Shown: positions 51,660-63,565, counted from the first letter of the stretch. The stretch: DNA of 64,000 bases from Acholoe squamosa (GCA_949317995.1 OX439036.1:110463669-110527668); one strand, 5' to 3'. Notes: generated by a model not told the origin, from the letters alone. Translations and numbers: made by a program.

Positions 51660-53590
51660 CTGAAAGCTGAACGAATGTGGGACCGATGGCCCTAGGGACA
51701 GTTGGCCCGGGACTGATGGCCCCAGAAAATGAGACTGATGGCCCCACTTTTGGGACTGATGGCCCCACTTTCAAATTTGATGCCCCTGTGTATAATATGA
51801 TCAAATAATTCACATATATTTGTTATAGAATGAATGTTTACATGATGTTGACTGCTTATGGAGCATGTTTGGTGTATTTTACCACAAGTTTGGAGGTGTT
51901 AGAGCCACAATAACCAATGCCTACCCACTGAGGCAGTGTGTAGCCCTGTGGGGTGGGTGCCTGGGGATTAGCTATGACACCTTTCAGCTTGCAGCACTGA
52001 CTGGGCACACTGTAGTGACTACATAGTGACTAAGAGAAATCAAAGAGAAATGGATTAATAAAAAATGAAATTAAAAAAAAAAAAATTAAAAATAAAGGAA
52101 ATTGGTTAGAAATTGAAAAAAAAACTGAATTGAAAAAAAAATATTGGAATACACAACAAAAATTCACATTCTTCACAACTAGGAAGCTACTACTTTCACA
52201 CCTGCTTTGAATACACAAGAAATTGATAAGAAAAAATTAAAAATAAAGGAAATTAAATTCAGGGATGAAAGTCGACGATGACAAAAAACCTTGAAAAAGG
52301 AAACAACTTTAAATGCACTGTATATACCCTCCAGTCCCATCGATAAGTGTGTTACAGGGTTTGTGTGGTTGGGGGGGGGGAAGGAGGCAGTAGGTGTTGT
52401 ATAAGGGTGTAGTTTGTGCTCAAATAACAGGAAAAGCTGTTTTTCAAAATGTTGTTCGGATACTATACCCAAAATGTGCACATTATGGCCCTTATGCAGA
52501 GAATGTCCTAGGATCCCTTCAGAATGTTATATAGCTGTTTTCCAAGGTCTTGTTCGGATAGCATACCCAAAATATGCACCACCTGATCTACTGGTAGTGG
52601 TGCCTTTGCGCAACACGACCTAGGGACCAATTACAATGTTATGTATACAGATAGGTCAAAGGGTGCAGGGAATAAATGACCAATATAGTTGCATGGTGAA
52701 ATCATAACGCGCAGAAAAGGGGTATACTATCCGACACTCTTCTAGCATAGGAACTATAGCTTGCTGCTAAGACTACACTGAAGAGTGGAACAAACACCAA
52801 TAAAGAGGGGAAAGTTTTCAAGGAAAAACTTGAGAATCCTTGAAAACCTTGAACTAAAAACTGGCATGCTGCCACTGTATGCAGTGTTGTGGGACCTGAC
52901 TGTGTGCATGTATGCAACATCTGGAGGTAATTTGTGACTCCTTTATCCTGTTTTCAGAGGATTTTCAAGAAAACTTATTTTTCTTAGGTGAGTGAAAAAA
53001 ACCTTGAAAACAAGGAAAACCTTGAACTCTTTCATCCCTGGAAATTGAAAAAAAGAAGATGGAATACACAAAAAAAAAAAAAAAAAAATCACATTCTTCA
53101 CAACTAGGAAGCTACTACTATGACACCTGCTTTGAATACACAAGAAATTGAAAAAAAAAATAAATAAAGGAAATTAAATAGAAATTGAAAAAAAAACACA
53201 CATTCACACCTGAATTCTATTATTTTATTAAGATGGCAAATAAATCATAGAATATATGGTTAAAACATATGTAAGACATGTGGTTTAATTGTGTTTATGT
53301 ATGGATTCAATTTAGAAAGCACATCTGACTTCTTTTTTTTTCAACATTTTTTCTTAATAATTTTCTTTTTTTCAAATAATTTTCAATCAAGTGTAACATG
53401 GAAAGTGTCATAGATATGCATGATTAATGAAGATAGGTGATACTAGATGTGGGATGGACCCTGGTTTAAAAGTTGGGGCCATCAGTCTCATTTTCTAGGG
53501 CCATCAGTCCCACTTGGGGCCATTGGTCCCCGGGGCCATCGGTCTCTAGGGCCATGGGTCCCGGTACCAAGCTGAACAACGGCCCCACTG
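51660..53590. mobile_element. Element with subrepeat-rich inverted ends (GGCCATCAGTCCC)
   Basis: Both ends contain 4-6 copies of a short GGGACTGATGGCCCC-type repeat, pointing inward from each side (51690-51785 and 53475-53570), plus AGCTGAAC/GTTCAGCT. Internal blocks near 52110-52260 and 53040-53200 are direct repeats (CACATTCTTCACAACTAGGA). A CAGGGATG element (52261-53040) is nested between them. Confidence 0.55.
52261..53040. mobile_element. 780-bp CAGGGATG-ended element
   Basis: Ends CAGGGATGAAAGTC and CTCTTTCATCCCTG, with flanks TAAATT and GAAATT, a 6-bp duplication with one mismatch. The interior is unrelated to the 142-bp members and has no long ORF. Confidence 0.65.
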
Positions 53591-53868
53591 CGTCAACTCT
53601 CATTATATCGCCCAGGCCCAGGGGCCAAGAAAACACAAAATCACAAAGCAACAAAAATCTACCCTACCTCTGAGGGATCCTACATTTACCAGGATACATC
53701 TACGTTTGAATTATGCTGTGGTCATTCACGAAATGACGAAACAACGGCGAATTTATACTTAATATCTTATCTCAAAACGTCTGCTTGACGGATTCCTGTT
53801 TACGCAACACGTGGCGCTACTTGGTGTTCAACATGTGCACTAAAATCTAAAAGCCTTTTTCCCACCAG
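53591..53868. other. Unassigned, possibly promoter or intron of the next exon
   Basis: Includes AACACGTGGCGC (E-box) and ends in a polypyrimidine tract CCTTTTTCCCACCAG, a strong 3' splice-site context. No repeat is recognised. Confidence 0.4.
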
Positions 53869-54086
53869 ATGGCAGAAAAGGCCGCCCTCCAAGCACATTT
53901 TTCTTTCTCCAAGAAGAGCAAGTCTCTCCAAAACATCGGCGGGTGAGTGCAGCTTTCAAAATAGAGGGAGATCCAAAAGTTTTCAGAATCATGAAAGTCA
54001 AGTGTCCCCGAGCGAGGATAAAGCAAATCGTCAAAAATCAAAGTCAGGACGATCCTGTCAAACTGCAGAAGAAGGTGGACCTGTTG
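53869..54086 (+). CDS. Candidate exon of an unidentified nuclear-type protein
   Basis: A strong acceptor (CCTTTTTCCCACCAG) and a strong donor (TTGGTAAGAC, GT at 54087) bound 218 nt that are open in the frame beginning with two bases of a split codon. The reading is GRKGRPPSTFFFLQEEQVSP, then KHRRVSAAFKIEGDPKVFRI, then MKVKCPRARIKQIVKNQSQD and DPVKLQKKVDLL. GRKGRPPS resembles an AT-hook, and the rest is basic and helical. Alternatively ATG at 53869 could start a 25-codon first exon (MAEKAALQAHFSFSKKS...) with donor GTGAGTGC at 53943. I recognise no family and found no neighbouring exons. Confidence 0.4.
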
Positions 54087-54183
54087 GTAAGACGTTCAGA
54101 TGGTTTACATTTGAGTGATTTGGCAAAAATTTGAAATGGCAAGGGCGATAATATGTGCAGTTGCCCATGTCACTCTTACTCTT

Positions 54184-55302
54184 AGTACTACTATAGCTCG
54201 ATGCAGCAAGTTGGGAACCTGAGTGTTTTCCAGTTTTGGAGGCAGCTGTGCATGTAAAATGCCTTCATTCAAGGTACATTTTTGTATATGCTGCAGAAGG
54301 CAAGTCTTGTGTATGATTCTATCTCAAAAGTCATAACAAAATATGAAAATATAATCATTTGCTATGCATTATTCCCTCATAATACATGTCAGACTAGACA
54401 AAATGCCCTCTGTAGGTCCCATATGGGCTGGAAAAGCACCATGCTCATAAATGCCTTCATCATTTTCAAGATAAGAATATCTGAAGACCTGAACAATGTG
54501 AACAGGTCCATGGTGCAAAACACTATTAAATTATCTATTAAATTCCATCATTAATTGTTGTTTTGACCTGATGACCCATTGAAAACCATATTGAAATGCT
54601 ATTAGAACCCCATATTAGGCATGTGAGACCTATTATAATGCACTATTGAGCTATTTAGATGTAAATAGCAACAAAAGCGCTGTCGGCACCAAAGACTAGA
54701 ATCGTAAGATATGGCTAATTCCTCTCACACTTATTGTATCACTTAGATATTTCACATGCCTTTAAAGATGATCAGGTAGACCATAAAAATGGATAATTCT
54801 GGTATCAGTGGGTGATCATGCATCCATATATGGTGATCTATGTGGTCCCACATCAAAAACCAAGCAGAAATTTTGCTGAAAATCACAGATTTTGCAAACT
54901 AACAAAAAGCACGTCTCCCATAGTGTAATAAGCCACCATAGAGGTAGGGAAAAAAAGCATACTCATTTATAAACTTGATGGGTCAGTATTATGCACTATC
55001 TATCAAAAACTGATGGTTAGATTATTTTTTCACAAAATATATAGGGCCAAACTTTGAAAAACAGCAATTTTTTTAAACGAATGATTTTTAAATTCATAAT
55101 TTGTACTTCAGTGGTAAACTGTGCACTATATAATTGTAATACCATCTACCCTGGCCTGAAAGCAATGAGTTTCATCTTTCATTTGCTGCAAATATTGTGT
55201 AAATCGGATAATTTGTGGCTAAACTACAGCATTTCTTAGCGAAAATTCAGGAAAAACTAATTTTTAGGTTCCCAACTTGCTGCATCGAGCTATAGTAGTA
55301 CT
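54184..55302. mobile_element. 1.1-kb element with about 37-bp perfect TIRs
   Basis: Left end AGTACTACTATAGCTCGATG continues to GGGAACCT. The right end (about 55266-55302) is its exact reverse complement. Internal ORFs are short and lack domains, so it is non-autonomous. Target duplications are unclear. Confidence 0.75.
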
Positions 55303-55307
55303 CAATA

Positions 55308-56839
55308 TAGGGAAAACATGCCAAACTTTTATTTTGGATTTACCCGGATAATTTTACATCACCGGAAAGCTGGCATCTTGAGTAATTTAATGGTGTTTAA
55401 ATTGTCTTTATAATGGTACTAGAACAGAAGTTATGAGGGATTGAATGTGGAATTTCTAAAGTATTTTCTGTCAGTGGATTTCCAGCTAGTGTGGGTCTCG
55501 TGAATCGTGAATCTAAGAAAGTCCTCGTAGTGCAGACTCGCGAGCGTCACTGTCAGAGCAAATAGCCTTGATCCAATTTTTATAAACTAATAGTTTTGGC
55601 AAAAGTAGTTCTACGGCGTAGGGACAGTATCCTTAGCCCTTTAATTGTTTCTAGTTCCATTATAGTTTAGAGTATGTAATCATAGTTTGTACGGCCTTAC
55701 TTATCTGGATCGAGATTAATGCTAGATCACGTGACTAGATAAGCTGTACTACGAAAGTCCTCGTAGTGCAGACTCGCGAGCGTCACTGTCAGAGCAAATA
55801 GCCTTGATCCAATATTTATAAACTAATAGTTTTGGCAAAAGTAGTTCTACGGCGTAGGGACAGTATCCTTAGCCCTTTAATTGTTTCTAGTTCCATTATA
55901 GTTAAGAGTATGTAATCATAGTTTGTACGGCCTTACTTATCTGGATCGAGATTAATGCTAGATCACGTGACTAGATAAGCTGTACCACGTGACTATGTGG
56001 ACCTTCTGATGTCGCACGCTAGCCTGTGGGTCTTATCAGTCCCTGCCCACTGTGCACAGGCAGCACTGGTTCTCACACATTTCAGACCTTGCTTTACTGA
56101 ATCTCAAATTAAAATTGATTGAATGATCATAGAGGGTAACCAATTACATCACTGTAAGCACAACAGTTTGGGGATTAATAGGCTATATTTTGCATTAAAG
56201 GGAACTAAGATAAGTATTATAAATCATGTTGGAAAGTCTAAATTTTCTAAATGACAGTGTGATAAGCAGACCTGAAATTCTTGGATTTTTTACTCAACTC
56301 TCCTATACTCTTTAGCTTTGGGCTAATTTGGGCTAATAGATAATAAATAGCTGATTAAAGATCCTAAAAGTACACACTTTTGTGGTTATCCCATATAAGT
56401 TTAAAAAAGTTACACAAATATTTAGTTTTGATATTTTCAGGGTTAAGTCAAAACTCTTCCGAAATATGTACAATCTGTTCAGATATTTCATTCTTTCTCC
56501 CTCTATGGTAACTGATAATGTCTTAAGCTTTCAATAGAGGTATCAAATGTAAAAATTGACCAAGAATTAACAAAAATATCAGCATTTTATATTTCAAGGT
56601 TTTCTAGAAATTTTTGTCTGCGCACACCAATACCCCTTGAGATAAGATATTTAATCAATGACTGGATCTAGAGTAAAATGACCCACAAATTCTGATTCCT
56701 TGGTTAGTTTTACCCTTGGTACATGAAAATAGTTAATGTTGACAGTGGAAAAGAGCCCTAAAATAGAAAATCATATTGATTGATTTACTATAGTGACAGA
56801 TAGGGACTCGTGGGAGTGGGTGCAGGGGTGTTATTCCTA
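55308..56839 (-). mobile_element. TAGG-family DNA element copy C
   Basis: Starts TAGGGAAAACATGCC and ends GGTGTTATTCCTA. Flanks are CTCAATA on both sides (55301-55307 and 56840-56846). In reverse orientation it aligns to 24183-26088 and 28978-30756. It carries a nested insertion at 55499-56025. Confidence 0.85.
55499..56025. mobile_element. Nested element with internal tandem duplication, 8-bp target duplication
   Basis: Flanked by GTGGGTCT at 55491-55498 and 56026-56033. Inside, a block of about 233 bp beginning AAAGTCCTCGTAGTGCAGAC is present twice (from about 55519 and 55753). It is related in reverse orientation to 26222-26509. The 8-bp duplication fits hAT-like mobilisation. Confidence 0.75.
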
Positions 56840-56846
56840 CTCAATA

Positions 56847-56994
56847 ACTTATACTAGCAGGGTTGCCAACTCTCACGCAATCGGCGTGACACTCACGCAT
56901 TTAGACCCTTTCTCACGCTCGCACACATGTCTAGTGCATTCTCACGCATTCCTGACATTCTGAGCTTTCCAACGGTGAAAGAATTTTTCAAATA
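56847..56994. repeat. 'TTGCCAACTCTCACGC' repeat fragment
   Basis: Contains GGGTTGCCAACTCTCACGCA and repeated TCACGCATT. This type of string recurs in many animal dispersed repeats. It is short and its boundary is uncertain. Confidence 0.35.
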
Positions 56995-57607
56995 TTCTGG
57001 CTCGATCCTTATGTTTGGTCAAAGTCCTCACTCAAAAACAATATAAAGAGAAGGTTAAATGATGCACATATTCAGAAATACAACCAGTACATTGATAACC
57101 CAGAGAATACTAGCAAGTGTAGAATTATCAAGATGTGTAAAGATGATCTCAATGACATTTATGAAGAGCGTGAATACCTAACGCATACAGAATCACCTAA
57201 AATTAGAACCATTATTGCTAAACTCAGGACTGACAATAACTGTACACTTGACAGCCTGTCAAGAAGATATAGAGGAAAGAAACCTGTCAATTCTAAGTGC
57301 ACATTCTGTAATGCTGTGCAAGATGTCAATCATGTCTTCTTACATTGTAACATGCCTGAGATGAGAAACGCACGGTCAGTGTTTGAAACAAAATACCTCA
57401 AGTTCGTTGATTACTATAAAAGACACGATGACACTAGGAAACTTTCTCAAATACTAGCAGTGGCCCCATATTGCAAATCATCTAAAAGGCCAGGGGCTGT
57501 GAACTGTATATACTCATATATAAAATCTGTCTACAACATTGTAAATGAAAACCTGGTGCTGACATAAGTGTACCTGTACATTAGTCAATAAAGCCATCTT
57601 GAATCTA
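56995..57607 (+). mobile_element. Second 5'-truncated LINE copy
   Basis: From CTGGCTCGATCCTTATGTTT onward it is nearly identical to 37303-37910, with a handful of substitutions in about 600 bp. It includes the zinc-knuckle-like CTFCNAVQDVNHVFLHC, the stop codon, AATAAA and the TTGAATC tail. Different truncation points and almost no divergence imply recent activity of a full-length source elsewhere. 57608-57969 downstream has no recognised feature. Confidence 0.88.
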
Positions 57608-57969
57608 TTCCAATTTAGAACAGAAGTTATGAAGTCATTTTCAAGAGTCACCAGAATGCATGTTTTGATAGAAGAATTTTCAAAATTTCCCCCTAGGAAT
57701 TTTCCCCAGGTATTGAATTGTGAAATCATCTCCCCAAGTTGCACAAAACTGCTGGGTGTGTTGTGGTAGGTACACAAAGGATGAGAGGGAAAGGGAGAAA
57801 GGAGGTTGGACGTCCATGCATGAAGAAACAGCTTTAATAAAATGACAAATCATTGTTGAACTCTGTCTGATTTCCCCACCTGGGAATCCACAGTACTCCA
57901 CTCTCACTCTCGTCATCTTCCCACATGTAGGCTACCACCACTCTCCCACTCACTCACCCTGCCCTCACC

Positions 57970-59025
57970 CCTGGTCCCACCATTCCTCTACCTCAGTCTC
58001 ACCCCTGTTCCTACCATTCCTCTACCTCAGTCTCACCCCTGGTCCCACCATTCCTCTACCTCAGTCTCACCCCTGGTCCCACCATTCCTCTACCTCAGTC
58101 TCACCCCTGTTCCTACCATTCCTCTACCTCAGTCTCACCCCTGTTCCTACCATTCCTCTACCTCAGTCTCACCCCTGTTCCTACCATTCCTCTACCTCAG
58201 TCTCACCCCTGGTCCCACCATTCCTCTACCTCAGTCTCACCCCTGGTCCCACCATTCCTCTACCTCAGTCTCACCCCTGTTCCTACCATTCCTCTACCTC
58301 AGTCTCACCCCTGTTCCTACCATTCCTCTACCTCAGTCTCACCCCTGGTCCCACCATTCCTCTACCTCAGTCTCACCCCTGTTCCTACCATTCCTCTACC
58401 TCAGTCTCACCCCTGGCCCCACCATTCCTCTACCTCAGTCTCACCCCTGGTCCCACCATTCCTCTACCTCAGTCTCACCCCTGGTCCCACCATTCCTCTA
58501 TCTCAGTCTCACCCCTGTTCCTACCATTCCTCTACCTCAGTCTCACCCCTGTTCCTACCATTCCTCTACCTCAGTCTCACCCCTGTTCCCACCATTCCTC
58601 TACCTCAGTCTCACCCCTGTTCCCACCATTCCTCTACCTCAGTCTCACCCCTGTTCCTACCATTCCTCTACCTCAGTCTCACCCCTGTTCCTACCATTCC
58701 TCTACCTCAGTCTCACCCCTGTTCCTACCATTCCTCTACCTCAGTCTCACCCCTGTTCCTACCATTCCTCTACCTCAGTCTCACCCCTGTTCCTACCATT
58801 CCTCTACCTCAGTCTCACCCCTTTTCCCACCATTCCTCTACCTCAGTCTCACCCCTGTTCCCACCATTCCTCTACCTCAGTCTCACCCCTGTTCCTACCA
58901 TTCCTCTACCTCAGTCTCACCCCTGTTCTTACCATTCCTCTACCTCAGTCTCACCCCTGTTCCTACCATTCCTCTACCTCAGTCTCACCCCTGGTCCCAC
59001 CATTCCTCTACCTTCAGTCTCACCC
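57970..59025. repeat. 34-bp minisatellite, about 31 units
   Basis: Unit CTCACCCCTGTTCCTACCAT plus TCCTCTACCTCAGT, with alternating GTTCCTACC and GGTCCCACC variants. It is strongly pyrimidine-rich on the plus strand. 59026-59449 has no recognised feature. Confidence 0.97.
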
Positions 59026-59449
59026 TGCCCTCAACCTTACTTCACCCATGCCCTCTAGAATTCATCATGCTTCAATTGTGATGATTGCACCTACCCATTC
59101 ACTTATTGTACATAATATGGCTAATATGTGTGCACCCCCATTGGATTTCTAAAAATCCTGGATCCTCTCCTTAATCTGACCCTGACCATGCACAATGCTA
59201 ATACCTCCTATTTCTGAAAAGAAAATCCTGAAATCGGAACCTAACCATGGATAAGGCCCACAAATGTTTGAGTCTCCCTGTGCTTCTTTTGTATACATTG
59301 CTGACCCGGGTTTGCTGATGACCCTCACCCATTCTCAATCTGGAGCTGTCCCTGCTGAATGCACAGTTTTCACATCATAAGGCCTACAGTATAACTCTCA
59401 GAAACCAGCAAAATACACTGTTTACTATCAAAATTTTAACAATCAATAA

Positions 59450-60820
59450 CTGGATCTAGAGTAAAATGACCCACAAATTCTGATTCCTTGGTTATTTTTA
59501 CCCTTGGTACATGGAAATAGTTGATGTTGAATGGAAAAGAGCCCTAAAAAAGAAAATCATATTGATTGATTTACTATAGTGACAAATGGGGACTTGCAGG
59601 AGTGGGTGCAGGGGTGTTATAGTTACATTATTATCTACCATAGAGAGAGAAATAATGAAATATCTGGACAGATTCGATATAATTCAGAAGGGTTTTGAAT
59701 TGAAACAGAAAATATTAAAACCAAATATTTTCATAACTTTTTTGAACTCATATAGGGATAACCACAAAAGTGTCTACTTTTAGGATCTTTAATCAGCTAT
59801 TTATTATCTATTAGCCCAAAGCTAAAGAGTATACAAGAGTCAAGTAAAAAATTCAAGAATTTCAGGTCAGCCTTCCACACTGCCATTTAGAAAATTTTGA
59901 CTTTCCAAAATAATCTATGATACTTAGGCCTAAAAAAAAAGGTATCCCGACCTACCCTATTTTTTTGGCCTGACCCTAATTTTTTTTTTTTTTTTAACTT
60001 TTTGGTAAAAATGACCCAAAATGTCAGGAAATGTCAATACATTGGCATGTTTGGTATCATAATTAAGCCCATGGTCTAACGAATGCTGTTAGCTTAAGAT
60101 AACCAAAATTTCCAGTTTTTAATTTGATTCACATGTTGTGCCGCGTTTTCCAATACTTTTCACAATTCTTGACACATTTGTAACTAAAAAACAAGAATTA
60201 TTTTTAGGCCACCCTTAAAATTATGTTTGTTTCCTGTCCAGAGGGTGGGGATTTTTCAGACCCATGAGGGAGGGAGGGAAAAATTTATTTTTGGGAAAAT
60301 ATTTTTATTTGTCATGTAACATCGTAAGCAGGGACGGCATGAATTTGCCATCACGTTTAAGATTTATTGATTGAAAACCTAGATTCTTATGCTGATGGAT
60401 GAAAAAAAAAATCTTTTTTTTCAGAACTCAGGCAAAAATTTTCCCATTCTCAGAAAAAAATTTACCAGGCCTCTGGACAGGAAACGAACATATTTTTAAG
60501 GGTGGCCTTATCATATTTCCTTGTAATGCAAAATATACCCCTATAATTGCCAAACTGTTGTTCTTACAGTGGTATAATTGGTTACTCTATATGGTCATTC
60601 AGTCAAATTTAATTTGACATTAAGTAATGCAAAGTGTAAAATAAGGGAGTCCCAGTGCAGGCTGTGCACAGTGTGCAGTGACTGATAAGACCCACAATCC
60701 CTCATAACTTCTGTTCTATTGCCATTAGGTAGACAATTTAAACACCATTAAATTACTCAAGTTGTCAGCTTCCCGGTGGTGTAAAATCCAAAATAAAAGT
60801 TTGGCATGTTTTCCCTACCT
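59450..60820. mobile_element. TAGG-family element copy D, internally rearranged
   Basis: 59450-59622 reads in the reverse orientation (like copy C's terminal 170 bp, to GGTGCAGGGGTGTTAT). 59623-60820 reads in the forward orientation (like copies A and B). A GGCC-family element (59927-60506) is nested in it. Confidence 0.7.
59927..60506. mobile_element. GGCC-terminated element, second copy
   Basis: Ends GGCCTAAAAAAAA and AAGGGTGGC, with CTTA on both flanks (59923-59926 and 60507-60510). It is 580 bp, with inverted internal blocks (GACAGGAAAC/GTTTCCTGTC). Confidence 0.65.
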
Positions 60821-60824
60821 ATAC

Positions 60825-61068
60825 TACCGTAATCTCCCGCGTATAAGGCGCGTCTTATACGCCAAACAAAATGATGCGTCTTATACGTTGGAGGGACATT
60901 ACCTTGAGTTTGGGGTGCGCCTTATAGGGGGGGTATGTATACTATAGAACAGTACTAAACTAACAAAAGTCTGCCCTTAGAGGTGCGCCTTATACGTGAA
61001 ACAGACCTCCCTGAGTTGGGGTTGCACCTTATAGGCGAGCTGCGCCTTATACGCTAGAGATTACGGTA
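60825..61068. mobile_element. Short-subfamily CGTATAAG MITE
   Basis: Ends TACCGTAATCTCCCGCGTAT and GCTAGAGATTACGGTA, 244 bp. Similar to 24677-24923. Confidence 0.85.
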
Positions 61069-61740
61069 GTTATAGTTCTGTTAAGAACCAGACAATAGCT
61101 TTTCTGGGTTCCGGTTTCGGTAAGGGGCTAACAGTTGAGTCTGTAAAGTGTGGCTGGCCCCCTTTTCAGTTTCTCTGTTTATATTGTTGTCATCTCCATA
61201 TTTTAAACTAGGTCTTGGTATTATTAGGTAAATGACTGGCACTACCTTGAATTTACTGGCTGGTCAAAATCCAAGTTGAATCTTTAACTTTCCTGACTCT
61301 CTTGAATTCACCACCATTTTTGTTTTGCCTGGAAGTGCCTCACTGAGCATGTGCAAGGGGACGTTCCTTAGCTGGTTACTGTCAAGGCACATTGCTTTCA
61401 GTCTGGGTACCTAAGTTAGAGGAGGTTTGTTGTGATATGATTTCTACTTCCAGTTCCTGGTGGTGGGAACTTTGAAAGCATTTCTGAACATTTGCTGAAG
61501 GAACTAACCTGAAATAGCATTATTCATGGTAAATAAGCATTGCAGAACAATGGGGGGATTTAGAGGATTGTTTCAGGATGTATATGTGAGTAAACATTAC
61601 AGGAATTGGTTTAACCATCCCTGAGTTTGGAGAGTGTGAAGCTAAAAACATAGGCATTGTGACTTGTAGCTGTAAGGGAAACCAGGCCTACGATACAGTG
61701 TACTCGTAGGCCAAACAGGCCTAACTCAGTTACGGCCATA
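61069..61740. other. Unassigned intergenic sequence
   Basis: No ORF with domain features and no repeat matched elsewhere. A small palindrome (GGCCTACGATACAGTGTACT..CGTAGGCC) lies at about 61686-61712. Confidence 0.45.
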
Positions 61741-63565
61741 TCCATGATTAGGTCGCTTTTTATTTAAAAGTAAAACATGGAACCTATTCATGATAAATGG
61801 TATTGTAAAATGTCTTATGATACATGTTGTTAAGTCTAGCAAGTGTTAGCGACCTAAACCTTCTATAAGACATTGATTAGCGACCTAATCCTTCTACAAG
61901 ACATTGATTAGCGACCTAATCCTTCTACAAGACATTGATTAGCGACCTAAACCTTCTTGGAGACTCTGTGATGATGAATTATCGTTTACCTGGACTATTA
62001 CTAGCAACTTAAACCTTCTGGGCTTCTTGTCATTAACCACCCCTGCTGTATATACTATTGGGCATTAGTAGCGACTTAAACCTTCTGGGACTTTTTCAGC
62101 ATCCATATGATAACTCTTACATAATATTATAAGTGACTTAATCCTTCTTGGACTTACAATTGACAATCTAAACCTCTTTGAACCTTGTAATATACCTCCA
62201 TTTCCCCAAAAAGGAACAAGCCCCGTTTTTCTATATCTTACCCCTTAAAAGAAACCCCTTCTCCCGGGGGAACTTCCCCCTTGAATGTTTTTAGTTTGTA
62301 GTCTTTCTCTCTCTATAACTGTATTTTGAAGTCGCTAATAGATAGGTCGCTACTGAATGTGAAACTCTGATCAAGTATATTGGGCATATGCATTATGCAA
62401 TGGCCTTAGCGACCTATTTGTTAGCGACTTAAAAATAGAGTTATATATAAGGAAAAGCAACAAATTTAAATCATCCATGGAGGAAGATTCCCCCGGGAAA
62501 AAGTTTTCTTTTATGGGGAAATATAAAAAGAAACTGGGGCTTGCTTTTTTTTTTTTTGGGGGGGGGGGAGGAAAGAAGTTATGAATTCATGAAACAAATA
62601 CTTTAGGAAACTCAGTCGTTTTATTGGCCGAGAGACTTGTCTCCTCAGCCATTAATACATCATGTAAGAGGGGGACACCACGTCATATCAAAAACAGCCA
62701 AAAGTCCTCTACTATAGATCAGCTACTGAAATCGGTCAACCGTGACCCAGTCAGACAGCCTCCACACAGCCCAGCCTGGGGCCCAGTCAGATGGCCGCCA
62801 CCTCTCCTACCAGTCAACAAGTACCTGTAGTCAGTCAGTGTTGTTCAATAGAGCCACAGCCTGCCCCAGGGCCCAGTCAGACTGCCTCCACCTCTACAGC
62901 ACTGGGTGGTCATAGTCACCCCTCCCAATCACTTCATAATTACGAATCTCTACTACGATCTCTCGGCCATTACATCTGTGATGTAGAATTCACTCTTAAT
63001 AATGTCCTTGACCAAGTGTGACCTCGTTGATTGATTAGGTTGCTACCATGTAGAATGATTAATCTGCTAGTGAGGGGCAAGTTAGGTGAATATAAGCTAG
63101 ATATTTGATTACTGAATAAGGATATCTCTATTATGGTAAATAGTCTGAGGCTGAGCTTTTCAACCAAACAAAAGTCAGCATACGTCTACATAATAAGGGT
63201 CATAATTATTTGGTAAAGAGTTACGGAATAAGGATAATCGCCAGAAGGTGGGTATCTAATGGGTAAGGCCTTGTGACGATATATGGGATATCTCAGGTCT
63301 TGGTACTGTACTATTTTTCACATGAGAATAACCCTTATTCAGTGACCCCTTACCTTGATAAAGATGACCCTTATTCAGTTATGAAGTCCCTTTTCTATTA
63401 ATTCCAAATCATACTGAGATGGAATTTATTTACTTCTATATATACTTCTACTTGGTAATTAACCATTCCGCCACCTCTATTAGAAACTTTTTACAGAGAA
63501 CCTTCATTTTAAGTAGGTTTCCAGGTGTTTTAACGACTTAATAATTCCCTAGCGACCTAAACTAG
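61741..63565. repeat. Cluster of TAGCGACYTAA motifs, including a 31-bp tandem repeat
   Basis: TAGCGACCTAA recurs with an exact 31-bp period at 61847, 61878, 61909 and 61940. It then occurs in dispersed variants (TAGCGACTTAA, GTGACTTAATCC, reverse GGTCGCTA) through about 62430, and again at about 63535-63560. Small ORFs inside (62624-62830 and 62791-63021, P/Q/S-rich) have no recognised domain. Confidence 0.6.

Noticed and set aside
62624..63021. Possible gene fragment, P/Q/S-rich, with duplicated GGGCCCAGTCAGA blocks
   Set aside because: Two short frames without splice signals or recognisable domain; left unannotated as a gene.
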